The position numbers and the translations under genes were made by a program. From contig NZ_LN831029.1 in NCBI RefSeq assembly GCF_001457475.1, positions 992,001-1,056,000 of the forward strand: a stretch of DNA of 64,000 bases, in the 5' to 3' direction. This document shows positions 1 through 9,017 of the stretch, one piece after another. This DNA comes from Achromobacter xylosoxidans (lineage in GTDB: Bacteria > Pseudomonadota > Gammaproteobacteria > Burkholderiales > Burkholderiaceae_B). The notes beneath the pieces are model-generated. The model saw only the letters and a program-made list of their open reading frames with translations, was not told where the DNA came from and ran no database searches. The stretch's first letter is position 1. Every line of letters begins with the position of its first letter.

Positions 1-1485
1 CAATCGTCGGGCATCGGCGGCGGCGCCTTCATGGTGGTGTATTCGGCCAAGGATCGCGCCATCGTGACCTACGATAGCCGCGAGACGGCGCCCGCCGCGG
101 CGCGTCCCGACCGCTTCCTGGATGCCGACGGCAAGCCGCTGCCGTTCGCGCAGGCGGTCAACAACGGCATGGCGGTGGGCGTCCCGGGCCTGCTGCGCGG
201 CCTGGAAATGGCGCACCAGCGCCAGGGAAAGCTGCCGTGGGCCGACCTGTTCCAGCCCGCGATCCGGCTGGCCGAGCAGGGTTTCGCCGTGTCGCCGCGC
301 TTGCACAAGCTGCTGGCGGGCAACAAGGAATTGCCGCGCCAGCCGGCCGCCGCGGCCTATTTCTACGCGCCCGATGGTAGCGCCTGGCCCGTCGGCCACG
401 TGCTGAAGAATCCCGCCTTCGCGGCCACGCTGCGGGCCGTGGCGCAGGGCGGCGCGGACGCTTTCTACCAGGGCGATATCGCCCGCGACATCGTGGCGGC
501 AGTGCATGCGCATCCCAAGCCGGGCGACCTGACGCTGGCCGACCTGGCGGGCTACCAGGCGCGCCAGCGTGAACCGGTGTGCGGCGCCTATCGCGGCTAC
601 GAGCTGTGCGGCATGGGGCCGCCCAGCAGCGGCCCGATCGCGGTGCTGCAGATGCTGGGTGAACTGGAGCAATATCCGATCGGCGATTTCGCGCCTGGCA
701 GCGTCGAAGCGGTGCATTATTTCGCCGAGGCCGGCCGGCTGGCGTTTGCCGACCGCGACTTCTACGTGGCCGACCCGGATTTCGTCCGCGTGCCGGTGCG
801 CGCGATGCTTGATCCGGCGTATTTGCGCGCGCGCGGCGCGCTGATCCAGCCCGACCGCAGCATGAAGGTGGCGCTGCCCGGCGACCCCGAAGGCAAGCTG
901 CTGTCGCTGGGCCGCGACAACGCCCTGGAGCAACCTTCGACCAGCCATCTGGTGGCGGTGGACGCCGACGGCAATGCGCTGTCGATGACCACCACCATCG
1001 AGAACGAATTCGGCAGCAAGATCTTCGTGCGCGGCTTCCTGCTGAACAACGAGATGACGGACTTTTCGTCCTCGTTCAAGGATCCCGAAGGGCGGCTGGT
1101 GGCCAATCGCGTCGAACCTGGCAAGCGCCCGCGCAGCGCGATGGCGCCGATGATCGTGCTGCGCGACGGCAAGCCCTACCTGCTGGTGGGGTCGCCGGGC
1201 GGCAGCGCCATCATCAACTACGTCGCCAAGACCATCGTGGCGGTGCTCGACTGGAAGCTCGACATCCAGGCCGCCGCGGCCTTGCCGAACCTGGGCAGCC
1301 GCAACAAGGAGACCGAACTGGAAAAGGGCACCGCGCTGGAGGCGCTGGCGCCGGCCCTGGAGCGCATGGGGCATCCGGTCAAGGTCACCGATTTCCCCAG
1401 CGGCATCCATGGCATCGTGATCGACGCCGACGGCCTGCAGGGCGGGGTCGATCCGCGCCGCGAGGGTTTGGCGCAAGGCGGCTGA
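1..1485 (+). CDS. ggt: Gamma-glutamyltransferase, 5'-truncated by window edge
   Basis: The open frame runs in from before base 1, so the N-terminus and any signal peptide are missing; 494 residues are visible. The family is an Ntn-hydrolase that moves the gamma-glutamyl group of glutathione in the periplasm and cleaves itself into large and small subunits. Visible hallmarks are SGIGGGAFM at the left edge, an SRETAP segment equivalent to the carboxylate-binding YREMAP of E. coli Ggt, the autoprocessing site around STSHLVAV (the Thr would be the nucleophile), the LLNNEMTDFS segment, and the PGGS oxyanion loop late in the protein. It ends in TGA 80 bases before the convergent permease gene. Family assignment is firm; substrate (glutathione or another gamma-glutamyl compound) is inferred. 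Confidence 0.93.
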   Translation, partial: QSSGIGGGAFMVVYSAKDRAIVTYDSRETAPAAARPDRFLDADGKPLPFAQAVNNGMAVGVPGLLRGLEMAHQRQGKLPWADLFQPAIRLAEQGFAVSPRLHKLLAGNKELPRQPAAAAYFYAPDGSAWPVGHVLKNPAFAATLRAVAQGGADAFYQGDIARDIVAAVHAHPKPGDLTLADLAGYQARQREPVCGAYRGYELCGMGPPSSGPIAVLQMLGELEQYPIGDFAPGSVEAVHYFAEAGRLAFADRDFYVADPDFVRVPVRAMLDPAYLRARGALIQPDRSMKVALPGDPEGKLLSLGRDNALEQPSTSHLVAVDADGNALSMTTTIENEFGSKIFVRGFLLNNEMTDFSSSFKDPEGRLVANRVEPGKRPRSAMAPMIVLRDGKPYLLVGSPGGSAIINYVAKTIVAVLDWKLDIQAAAALPNLGSRNKETELEKGTALEALAPALERMGHPVKVTDFPSGIHGIVIDADGLQGGVDPRREGLAQGG

Positions 1486-1565
1486 GGAGGATTCCCGGCG
1501 CGCCATCCGCCGTTCCCGCATGGGCCGGGGCAGGCCCCGCGCCAGGCAGGGCTTGGCGCGCCTTC

Positions 1566-2969
1566 CTATTCCAGCGCCGACGGATCCAGCCGCATCTTTT
1601 CCTCGCGGCTGCGTGCCAGGTAGGTGACGCCCCACATCACCACGCCCAGCAGCAGCAGCCAGCCGGCCACCTGGTACTGGATCACGTCGCGGCCGGTCAG
1701 CGGCGTCACCAGGAACAGGCAGGCGGCCGCGCCCAGCCACGGCACGATGCGGTTGATGCGGAAATGCTCGTGCTTGACCTGGTCGCGGCGCAGCACCAGC
1801 ACCGCCACGTTGACGAAGGCGAACACGCCCAGCAGCAGCAGGGCGGTGGTGCCGCCCAGCGCGCGAATGGCCTCGGAATCGGCCAGCGCCACCAGGATGA
1901 TCAGGCCGAAGGCCAGCGCGGTGGTGAACAGGATGGCGGTCCACGGCGTCTGGTTACGGCGATGCACGTGGGCCAGGAAGGCCGGCAGCACGCCCTGGCG
2001 CGACATGCCGTACAGCAGGCGGCTGGCCATCATCATGTTGATGAGCGCCGAGTTGGCGACGGCGAACATAGAGATCACCGGCATGATGTATTCCACCGGC
2101 AGGCCGGGCGCGGCGCGCTTGACCACCAGCACCAGCGGCGTGCTGCTGCCGGCCAGTTCGCCCACCGGCACCAGCGCCACCGCGCAGATCGACACCAGCA
2201 CGTAGATCACCGCCGTCAGCCCCAGGCCGGTCAGCATCACCTTGGGAAAGATGCGGCTGGGGTTGTGGGTTTCCTCGGCCATGTTGACGGAGTCCTCGAA
2301 GCCGACCATGGCAAAGAAAGCCAACGCGGTGGCCGAGGTGACGGCCAGGAACACGCTCTTGTCTTCCGGCGTGTCGAAGGCGATGACGCGCGAGAAGTCG
2401 GCCTGGCCTTCCGACATGGCGTAAAAGCCCAGCAGGATCACCATCAGCAGGCCGGACAGTTCGATCAGCGTCAGCACCACGTTGGCGCGCACGCTTTCGG
2501 ACGCGCCGCGCAGGTTCACCAGCATCACCAGCGCCATGAATCCCAGCGCGCCCATGGTGATCCAGGTCTTGCTGGCCTCGATGCCGAAGGCGGCGAACAG
2601 ATTGGCCGCGAAGGCCTGCGACGCGGTCGCGGCCGACGTCAGGCCCGAGCACATCACCGTGAAGCAGACGATAAAGGTCAGGAAGTGCAGGCCGAACGCC
2701 TTGTGCACGTAGAGCGCGGCGCCCGCCGCTTTCGGATACTTGGTCACCAGTTCCAGGTAGGACAGCGCGGTCAGCAGCGCCACGGCGAAGGCCACCAGGA
2801 ACGGCAGCCAGGCCGCGCCGCCGACTTCCTTGGCGACCTGTCCGGTCAGGGCGTAGACGCCGGTGCCGAGGATGTCGCCGACGATGAAGAGCAGCAGCAG
2901 CTTGGGCCCCATCACCCGCTTGAGCGGGGCGTTCTGTTGCGGATCGCCGCTGGGGGCGTTCGTAGCCAT
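1566..2969 (-). CDS. APC-family amino acid permease
   Basis: A 467-residue polytopic membrane protein of the amino acid-polyamine-organocation superfamily, taking up an amino acid by secondary transport. The opening segment GDILGTGVYALTGQVAKEVG matches the unwound TM1 substrate-binding region (GxGI/V-type) of this family, and about twelve hydrophobic segments follow. I chose the ATG at 2969 because AAGGAG lies just upstream and the protein then starts at the usual distance from TM1. The open frame continues much further upstream without family resemblance, so the longer reading is not used. Its leader contains stable inverted repeats (see 3019-3088). Substrate is not deducible. Confidence 0.88.
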   Translation of the reverse strand: MATNAPSGDPQQNAPLKRVMGPKLLLLFIVGDILGTGVYALTGQVAKEVGGAAWLPFLVAFAVALLTALSYLELVTKYPKAAGAALYVHKAFGLHFLTFIVCFTVMCSGLTSAATASQAFAANLFAAFGIEASKTWITMGALGFMALVMLVNLRGASESVRANVVLTLIELSGLLMVILLGFYAMSEGQADFSRVIAFDTPEDKSVFLAVTSATALAFFAMVGFEDSVNMAEETHNPSRIFPKVMLTGLGLTAVIYVLVSICAVALVPVGELAGSSTPLVLVVKRAAPGLPVEYIMPVISMFAVANSALINMMMASRLLYGMSRQGVLPAFLAHVHRRNQTPWTAILFTTALAFGLIILVALADSEAIRALGGTTALLLLGVFAFVNVAVLVLRRDQVKHEHFRINRIVPWLGAAACLFLVTPLTGRDVIQYQVAGWLLLLGVVMWGVTYLARSREEKMRLDPSALE

Positions 2970-3018
2970 AGTCTTTCTCCTTGTTCTCGTTCGATGGGGA
3001 GTCGCGCCAGGGCAACGT

Positions 3019-3088
3019 CGAGGGAGCGGGCATGCAGCGCGGGTATCGCCGCGCATCGCTCCCTCGGTGCCCGCCATGAAGGGCGGGC
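3019..3088 (-). promoter_or_regulatory. Structured leader upstream of the permease gene
   Basis: Between the permease start (2969) and the CoA-transferase terminator lie nested inverted repeats. A perfect 10-bp arm pair (CGAGGGAGCG at 3019-3028 with CGCTCCCTCG at 3057-3066) encloses a second perfect pair (GCGCGG at 3037-3042 with CCGCGC at 3049-3054). A separate 7-bp hairpin follows at 3069-3088. Read on the minus strand they fall in the permease 5' leader, 50 to 120 bases before the ATG. No U-run follows, so a simple terminator is unlikely. They could be an attenuator or ligand-sensing element; I do not match them to a known riboswitch class. The rest of the 2970-3288 gap shows nothing further except the terminator at 3230-3251. 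Confidence 0.4.
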
Positions 3089-3229
3089 CGGTGTGATGGG
3101 AAAAGTCTAAATCGGCCGGGAGGCGGGCAATGCAACAGTCATGCAACGAATTGTCTGTGCATGCAAGACATGCAAGCGGGTGTAGGGAATGACGGCAATC
3201 GCTGGCGCGGCTCTGGTTAGGCAGGCATG

Positions 3230-3251
3230 AAAAAGCCCGCGCAAGGCGGGC
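3230..3251 (-). terminator. Rho-independent terminator of the CoA-transferase operon
   Basis: On the minus strand GCCCGC-cttgc-GCGGGC is followed by TTTTT. It lies 38 bases past the CoA-transferase stop codon, the expected place for the end of the acyl-CoA dehydrogenase / Bug / CoA-transferase transcript. Confidence 0.8.
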
Positions 3252-3288
3252 AGTGCGGCGCATGGAGCGAGCGCTGATGCCGCGGCCG

Positions 3289-4410
3289 CTATGGCTGGGG
3301 CGGCGCCAGATCGGGCGGCAGGCGGCGCAGCGTGGCGGGCGTGCGCGACAGTTTGATGGGCGAGCCGACGCCGCGGTAGTCGCCCTGTTCCAGCACCATG
3401 CCGCGATGGCGCGTGTGCGGATGCGCCAGCGCCTGGTCCACCGTCTGCACGGCCGCGGCCGGCACGCCGGCGCGCAGCAGGCGGTCGGCCAGGGCCGCCG
3501 CCTCGTGATGCGCAAGCAGGGCGGAGAGGTCGTCGCGCAGGGCCTGGCGATGCGCCAGCCGGTCGGCGTTGGCGGCATAGCGCGGGTCCGCGGCCAGCGC
3601 TGGCGCTTCCAGCACTTGCGCCAGCTGCGCGAACTGGCGGTTGTTGCCGACCGCCAGGAAGATCGGGCCGCTGGCGGTGGGCAGGGTCTCGTAGGGCGCG
3701 ATGTTGGGATGCGCGTTGCCGCTGCGGCCCGGCGTCTTGCCGCTGTAGAAGTAATTGGGCGCGTGCGGATGCAGCAGCGACAGCGCGCAGTCGTACAGCG
3801 TGATGTCGAGGAACTGGCCCAGCCCGCTGCGCGCGCGCTCGTTCAGCGCCAGCAGGATCGCCACCGCCGCGTTCAGGCCCGTCACCATGTCCACCACCGG
3901 CAGGCCGACGCGGGTGGCGTCGCCGTCGGCTTCGCCGTTCACGCTCATCAGCCCGCACATGGCTTGCGCGCAGGCGTCATAGCCGGGCAGGCCGCCCAGC
4001 GGGCCGTCGGCGCCGAAGCCGCTGACGCGGCAGTGGATCAGTTTCGGGAAGCGTTCTTTCAAGGTGTCGTAGCCCAGCCCCCACTTCTCCAGCGTGCCGG
4101 GCTTGAAGTTCTCGACCAGCACGTCGGCATCGGCCAGCAGGTGGCGCAGCAGTTCCTGGCCGGCCGCTTGCGACAGGTCCAGCGTCATGCCGCGCTTGTT
4201 GCGGTTGACGCCGACGAAGTACGACGCGGTATCGCCCAGGAACGGCGGACCCCAGCCGCGCGTTTCGTCGCCGCCCGGCGGTTCGATCTTGAGCACGTCG
4301 GCGCCGTGGTCGGCCAGGATCTGGGTGCAGTAAGGACCGCCCAGCACGCGCGACAGGTCGATCACTTTGCAGCCGGCCAGGGCGCCGGCGTCGGGGAGCT
4401 TGGGAGCCAT
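3289..4410 (-). CDS. Class III (CaiB/BaiF-type) CoA-transferase
   Basis: A 373-residue family III CoA-transferase, which moves CoA between carboxylic acids through a covalent Asp-anhydride. Visible marks are the N-terminal VIDLSRVLGGPYCTQILAD, the DVLKIEPP strand, the NRNKRGMTLDL segment, the DVLVENFKPG motif, and the PGYDACAQA segment carrying the likely catalytic Asp. Length is typical for one subunit of the interlocked dimer. It is last in a minus-strand operon after an acyl-CoA dehydrogenase and a Bug receptor (13 bases from the latter), so it probably activates the imported acid as a CoA thioester. A terminator follows. The exact acid is unknown. Confidence 0.92.
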   Translation of the reverse strand: MAPKLPDAGALAGCKVIDLSRVLGGPYCTQILADHGADVLKIEPPGGDETRGWGPPFLGDTASYFVGVNRNKRGMTLDLSQAAGQELLRHLLADADVLVENFKPGTLEKWGLGYDTLKERFPKLIHCRVSGFGADGPLGGLPGYDACAQAMCGLMSVNGEADGDATRVGLPVVDMVTGLNAAVAILLALNERARSGLGQFLDITLYDCALSLLHPHAPNYFYSGKTPGRSGNAHPNIAPYETLPTASGPIFLAVGNNRQFAQLAQVLEAPALAADPRYAANADRLAHRQALRDDLSALLAHHEAAALADRLLRAGVPAAAVQTVDQALAHPHTRHRGMVLEQGDYRGVGSPIKLSRTPATLRRLPPDLAPPQP

Positions 4411-4423
4411 GAAGCCTCTGCGG

Positions 4424-5410
4424 TCAGTCGATGGAAACGTTGGCGCTCTTGATGAGCGTGCGCCACTTGGGCACTTCGGTCGTGATGAAGCGGGACAGCC
4501 CCTGCGGCGTCTGGTCCTGGGCGCGCACGATGCCCTGGTTGCGCAGGGTCTGTTCGATCGCGGGGTCCGACAGCGCGGCCTGGAATGCCTGGTTCAGCCT
4601 GGCCACGGTCTCGGCCGGCGTGGCCTTGGGCGCGACGATGCCGAAGAACACGCTGACGTCGTAGCCGGACAGCCCTTGTTCGGACAGCGTCGGCAGGTCG
4701 GGCAGGGCCTCGGAGCGCTGCGCGCTGGCCAGGCCGATGGCGCGCAGCTTGCCGGCCTTGATGTACGGCAGCGCCGTCAGGATGTCGGTGAACGACATCG
4801 ACACCTGGCCGCCCAGCAGGTCGTTGAGCGCCGGCCCGGTGCCCTTGTAGGGAATGTGCATGATGCGCGTGCCGGCCATCTGGTTGAACAGGATGCCGGC
4901 CAGGTGCGACGACGCGCCGTTGCCGGACGAGGCGTAGCTGAGCTTGTCCGGGTTCTTCCTGGCGTAGGCAATCAGTTCCTGCGCATTGTTGGCCGGCACG
5001 GAAGGGTTCACCACCAGGATGTTGGGCAGGTGGCCGATGCGGATGATGGGGGCGAAGCTGGTCTCGGGGTTGTAGCCCTGGTTCTTGTACAGGCTGACGT
5101 TGATGGCCAGCGGTCCCGAGGTGCCGAACAGGATGGTGTAGCCGTCCGGCTTGGCCGTGGCCACGTATTCGGAGCCGATGTTGCCGCCGGCGCCGGCGCG
5201 GTTCTCGACGATGACGGTCTGGCCTAGCGGCTGCTTGAGCTTTTCGGCCAGGCGGCGCGCCAGGGCGTCGGTCGGGCCGCCGGGCGGGAACGGCACCACC
5301 AGCGTGACCGGCCGCGACGGATAGGCGTCGGCGGCCAGCGCGGCGGGCGCGGCGGCGATGGCGGCGATGGCGGCGACCGCCAGCAGCAAAGGGGTGAACA
5401 GGCGTTTCAT
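4424..5410 (-). CDS. Bug/TctC-family periplasmic solute-binding receptor
   Basis: A 328-residue extracytoplasmic receptor of the tripartite tricarboxylate transporter type. The first ~27 residues form a Sec signal peptide ending AALA-ADAYPSRP. The mature start YPSRPVTLVVPFPPGGPTD is the family signature, and the VIVENRAGAGGNIG and YKGTGPALNDLLGG loops are the usual ligand-contact regions. The start at 5410 has GGAGAC upstream. No membrane TctA/TctB genes are nearby, as is common for the large orphan Bug sets of Bordetella and Achromobacter. Its operon with acyl-CoA dehydrogenase and CoA-transferase suggests it senses or imports a carboxylic acid catabolised through CoA esters. Confidence 0.93.
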   Translation of the reverse strand: MKRLFTPLLLAVAAIAAIAAAPAALAADAYPSRPVTLVVPFPPGGPTDALARRLAEKLKQPLGQTVIVENRAGAGGNIGSEYVATAKPDGYTILFGTSGPLAINVSLYKNQGYNPETSFAPIIRIGHLPNILVVNPSVPANNAQELIAYARKNPDKLSYASSGNGASSHLAGILFNQMAGTRIMHIPYKGTGPALNDLLGGQVSMSFTDILTALPYIKAGKLRAIGLASAQRSEALPDLPTLSEQGLSGYDVSVFFGIVAPKATPAETVARLNQAFQAALSDPAIEQTLRNQGIVRAQDQTPQGLSRFITTEVPKWRTLIKSANVSID

Positions 5411-5466
5411 GGTTGTCTCCAGTGATGGACGCGCCGGCTGTGCCGCCGGCGTCGTGCTGCGCCAGG

Positions 5467-7167
5467 CTACAGCGCGTGTTGCAGGATGCCGCGACAGGCG
5501 GCGCTTTCGTCGGCGGGAATCGCGCACGGGTCGCGCGGGGCCAGGCGATGTTGCAGCACCTGGTCGGCCAGTAGGGCGCGGCTGGCCAGCCCGTCGCCGG
5601 CGGCTTCCCAGCGCAGCGCCGCCATCGATACCGCGTGGTACAGCAGCGAGGCGGCCTGCCGCGCCAGTTCGGCGTGGTCGCCCTGCGCGGCATGTTCGGC
5701 CAGCGCATAGGTCCGTTCCAGCGCGTCGGCCTGGGTGGCGGCGAGCGCCGGCGGGCAGGGCAGGCCTTCGGCCAGCAACTGGTCGACATGCCGGCGCAGC
5801 GCGGGCAGCGAGCCCTCTTTCCTGATGGCGCGCAGCACGTCCAGCGCCACGATGTTGCTGGTGCCTTCCCAGATCGAGCCCAGGTGCGCGTCGCGCACCA
5901 GGCGCGGCTCGGTCCATTCCTCGATGTAGCCGCAGCCGCCGCGCACTTCCATGGCGTCGCCGGTGACCTTGCGCGCATCGCGGCAGGCGCGGAACTTGAT
6001 CAGCGGCGTCAGGATGCGCGCCAGCGCCGGATCGCCCCGGCCCTGGTCGGCGTCGGCCAGGGCGCGGGCGGTCTGGAACATGACGCTGCGGGCCTGCTCG
6101 GCCCATACCGTCATCTTCACCAGCTGGCGCTGCATCAGCGGCATGTCGATCAGGCGCTTGCCGAACGCGCGGCGGTGTTGCGAGACGTAGGTGGCCTCGG
6201 TGACGGCGCGGCGCATCAGGCCGGCCGCCCGCATGCCGTTGGACAGGCGCGAGTTGTTGATCATGTCGGCCATGTGCTTGAAGCCCTTGCCGCGCTCGCC
6301 CACCAGCCACGCCACCGCGCCTTCCAGGCGGATTTCGCCGCTGGCCATGGAACGGGTGCCGAGCTTGTCCTTCAGGCGCAGGATGCGGTAGTGGTTGTGC
6401 GTGCCGTCCGCCAGGTCGCGCGGCAGCAGGAACAGCGACACGCCCTTCAGGCCGGGCTCGCTTTCGCTGCGCGCCAGCACCATGGCGAAGCCGGCGTCGG
6501 GGTTGGAGCAGAACCATTTGTCGCCGTGGATGCGCCAGCTGTCGTCATCCTGGCGCGTGGCCGTGACCTCGGTGGCGCTGACGTCCGAGCCGGCGCCCTG
6601 TTCGGTCATGAACATGGCGCCCTGGCGCAGGGCATCGAAATCCTGGCTGGTGACCTGCGGCAGCACCCGTTCGACCAGCGCCGGGTCGCCGAACTTGCGC
6701 AGCGTGCGCGCCAGCGAGTCGGTCATGCTGACCGGGCAGCACAGGCCGAATTCAGCCTGTACGAACAGGTGGCTGAGCGCGTACTTGGCGGCGGCGGGCA
6801 TCGGCTCGGGCCAGCCCAGCACGCCGCCGCGATGCGACAGCGCCGCCAGGCCGAATTCGCTGTAGGCCAGGCGTTCCAGCTCGACATAGGCGGGATGCTT
6901 GTCGATGCGTGACTCGTCGGCGCCGGCCCGGCTGCGCACCGACAGGGTGGGCGGATGCTTGTCGGCGGTGGCCGCCAGTTCGTCCATCACGCCGCCCGCC
7001 AGTTCGCCCAGGCGGTCCAGGTGCGGCAGCAGGTGCGCGTGCAGCGCCGCGGGCAGATAGCGCCGGGCCAGGGGCGCGGCGTACGGATCGGCGCGGAACA
7101 GGTTCAGGCCGCGCGCGTCCGGGACGGGCGTGGCGGTGGCGACGGCGGGCTGGGCGGGGCTATCCAT
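5467..7167 (-). CDS. Acyl-CoA dehydrogenase, AidB-like branch
   Basis: About 566 residues, longer than standard acyl-CoA dehydrogenases (~380) and like the AidB branch. FAD-binding features are visible: MTEQGAGSDV, a WFCSNPDAG segment, the RLKDKLGTRSMASGE region, and the C-terminal RGGCGYIEEW and WEGTSNIVALDVLR motifs. I use the ATG at 7167 because AGGA precedes it; an in-frame ATG at 7203 lacks a ribosome site and overlaps the putative LysR site. It heads an operon with the Bug receptor and CoA-transferase, so it probably oxidises the CoA ester of the imported acid rather than acting in alkylation response. That role is inferred from context. Confidence 0.87.
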   Translation of the reverse strand: MDSPAQPAVATATPVPDARGLNLFRADPYAAPLARRYLPAALHAHLLPHLDRLGELAGGVMDELAATADKHPPTLSVRSRAGADESRIDKHPAYVELERLAYSEFGLAALSHRGGVLGWPEPMPAAAKYALSHLFVQAEFGLCCPVSMTDSLARTLRKFGDPALVERVLPQVTSQDFDALRQGAMFMTEQGAGSDVSATEVTATRQDDDSWRIHGDKWFCSNPDAGFAMVLARSESEPGLKGVSLFLLPRDLADGTHNHYRILRLKDKLGTRSMASGEIRLEGAVAWLVGERGKGFKHMADMINNSRLSNGMRAAGLMRRAVTEATYVSQHRRAFGKRLIDMPLMQRQLVKMTVWAEQARSVMFQTARALADADQGRGDPALARILTPLIKFRACRDARKVTGDAMEVRGGCGYIEEWTEPRLVRDAHLGSIWEGTSNIVALDVLRAIRKEGSLPALRRHVDQLLAEGLPCPPALAATQADALERTYALAEHAAQGDHAELARQAASLLYHAVSMAALRWEAAGDGLASRALLADQVLQHRLAPRDPCAIPADESAACRGILQHAL

Positions 7168-7221
7168 GGCGGCATCCTGCGCAAGAAGGGGAATCGTTGG
7201 CATGTTGCGGCGATGGATTAA

Positions 7222-7248
7222 TCTATACAAATACCGTTTTGGTGTAGA
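7222..7248. promoter_or_regulatory. Putative LysR operator between divergent genes
   Basis: An imperfect inverted repeat, TCTATAC ... GTGTAGA (6 of 7 positions matching, 13-base spacer), lies in the AT-rich gap between the acyl-CoA dehydrogenase and the divergent LysR gene. Its size and position suit an LysR-type recognition site controlling both directions. Not tested against a motif model. Confidence 0.45.
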
Positions 7249-7309
7249 CCTATCCAAAAAAAATATGGATATCGGGCGCTGCCTTCGTGCCCGCCCAGGG
7301 AGGAGACCA

Positions 7310-8200
7310 ATGGACCTGGACCCGCGCCTGCTGCGCTATTTCATCGCCGTGGCCGAAGAACGCCATTTCAGCCGCGCCGCCGCGCGCCTGCACATTTCCC
7401 AGCCGCCCTTGAGCTACGCCATCCGCCAGCTCGAGGACAACGTCGGCGCGCGCCTGCTGGCGCGCACCAGCCGCCACGTCGAACTGACCGCCGCCGGCCA
7501 GGTGCTGTACCGCGAGGCCCTGACGCTGCTGCGCCAGGCCGAGGACGTGCGCATGCTGGTGCAGCGGGTCGACGCCGGCCTGCGCGGCCGGTTGCGCATC
7601 GGCTTCGTGGGGTCGATGCTGTACCGCGGCCTGCCGGCGCTGCTGGAGTCCATGCGGGCCGAACTGCCGGACGTCGAGCACGTGCTGACCGAATTGAATT
7701 CGCACGACCAGATCGAGGCGGTGCGGCGCGGCGAACAGGACCTGGGCTTCATCCATGCCAACCCGGTGCCGGCCGGCGTGGCGGCGCGCGATCTGTTGGC
7801 CGAACCCTTCGTGGTGTGCCTGCCGCAAAGCCATGCGCTGGCCGGGCGGCGTTCGTTGGCGTTGGCGGACCTGGCCGGCGATGATTTCGTGTTCTTCGCC
7901 CGCGCCGCCTCGCCGAGCTATTACGAGACTGTGCTGTCGCTGTGCGTGGGGGCGGGCTTCATGCCCGTGGTCCGCCACGAGGTGCGCCACTGGCTCAGCG
8001 TGGCTTCGCTGGTGTCGCAGGGCCTGGGCGTGTCGATCGTGCCGTCGTGCCTGTCGCGCAGCGGCCTGGCGGGCACCCGGTTCATCGCGTTCGAGCACCA
8101 GGCGCGCTCGGTCAGCCAGGTGATCTGGCCGCAAGAGGGCCGGTCGCCGCTGCAGGAAAAGGCGCTGGCGCTGGTCGAGCGCCAGTTCCCCGCGGGCTGA
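7310..8200 (+). CDS. LysR-family transcriptional regulator
   Basis: A 296-residue LysR protein. An N-terminal winged helix-turn-helix (LLRYFIAVAEERHFSRAAA, then ISQPPLSYAIRQLED) is followed by the periplasmic-binding-like effector domain, which opens with LRIGFVGSMLYRGLPALL. The ATG at 7310 has a strong AGGAGG eight bases upstream, so the longer open frame is not used. The HTH resembles the aromatic-degradation CatR/BenM branch. It is divergent from the acyl-CoA dehydrogenase operon and most simply regulates it. Confidence 0.92.
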   Translation: MDLDPRLLRYFIAVAEERHFSRAAARLHISQPPLSYAIRQLEDNVGARLLARTSRHVELTAAGQVLYREALTLLRQAEDVRMLVQRVDAGLRGRLRIGFVGSMLYRGLPALLESMRAELPDVEHVLTELNSHDQIEAVRRGEQDLGFIHANPVPAGVAARDLLAEPFVVCLPQSHALAGRRSLALADLAGDDFVFFARAASPSYYETVLSLCVGAGFMPVVRHEVRHWLSVASLVSQGLGVSIVPSCLSRSGLAGTRFIAFEHQARSVSQVIWPQEGRSPLQEKALALVERQFPAG

Positions 8201-8241
8201 ACGGGCGTCCGGGTGTTGTCACCTGACCGGCCCGCCTGAAA

Positions 8242-9006
8242 TCAGTCCGGCAGCCGAGCGAAGCGGTTGGTGAGCGTGCCCAAACCCGTCAGCGTCACGT
8301 CGACTACGTCGCCGTCGCGCAGGTCGGGCGAATGGCCGTCGGTGCCCATCCACAGGATGTCGCCGGGCTGCAAGGTGAGGTAGCGGCTCATCGTGCTGAT
8401 GAAGGTATCCACGCCGAACAGCATGTCGCCGGTGCCGAAGCGGGTGCTCTCGCGGCCGTTGACGCTGACCACCGTCTCCATGCGCGCCAGGTCCGGGTCG
8501 GTCTCGATCCAGGGCCCCATCGGCTTGAAGGTGTCGGTGTTCTTGGAGCGCCAGAAAGTGCGGTCGGACGCCTGCCAATCGCGCGCGCTGACGTCGTTGC
8601 CGATGGTGTAGCCGAGGATGCCGGCGCGCACCTCGTCGGGCCGCACGTGCTTCATGCGCTTGCCGATCACCACCACCAGTTCGCCCTCGTAGTGCACGCG
8701 GTTGGCGTCGGCCGGCATCAGCACGTCCTGTCCATGCGCCAGCAGCGCGTTGTTGGCGCGGTAGCCGACGTCGGGCTGGGTGGGAATGTTCTTGCCCTCG
8801 GTGCCGATGTGCTGGACATAGTTCAGGCCGACGCAATAGAAGGTCGGTGGAATCACCGGCACTTCGATCCGCACGTCGGCCAGGCGCAGCGATTCGTTGC
8901 GCTTTTCATGGCCGTTGAACGGGTCGCCGCGCACCGGCGTGATGCGGTCTTCATCGAGGATGCCGTAGAACGTTTCGCCGTCGTGGGTGCAGCGTATCCA
9001 TTTCAT
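8242..9006 (-). CDS. Fumarylacetoacetate hydrolase-family protein
   Basis: A 254-residue FAH-fold enzyme. The metal/active-site motifs are visible: FYCVGLNYVQHI, HYEGELVVVIGKR (Glu ligands), YTIGNDVSARDWQ (Asp ligand), and TFKPMGPWIET. Such enzymes hydrolyse or isomerise C-C bonds in diketo acids or fumarylpyruvate-type ring-cleavage products, or decarboxylate oxaloacetate. It is last of a six-gene minus-strand operon starting at the Fe-dependent dehydrogenase (13738), 11 bases after the NTF2-like gene. A role as the final hydrolase of that pathway is inferred; the substrate is unknown. Confidence 0.9.
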   Translation of the reverse strand: MKWIRCTHDGETFYGILDEDRITPVRGDPFNGHEKRNESLRLADVRIEVPVIPPTFYCVGLNYVQHIGTEGKNIPTQPDVGYRANNALLAHGQDVLMPADANRVHYEGELVVVIGKRMKHVRPDEVRAGILGYTIGNDVSARDWQASDRTFWRSKNTDTFKPMGPWIETDPDLARMETVVSVNGRESTRFGTGDMLFGVDTFISTMSRYLTLQPGDILWMGTDGHSPDLRDGDVVDVTLTGLGTLTNRFARLPD

Positions 9007-9017
9007 GGTGGGTTCCT

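Noticed and set aside
2970..3578. 200-codon N-terminal extension of the permease frame
   Set aside because: The extension is Arg/Pro/Ala-rich, crosses a terminator and the end of the CoA-transferase gene, and the ATG at 2969 has a good ribosome site.
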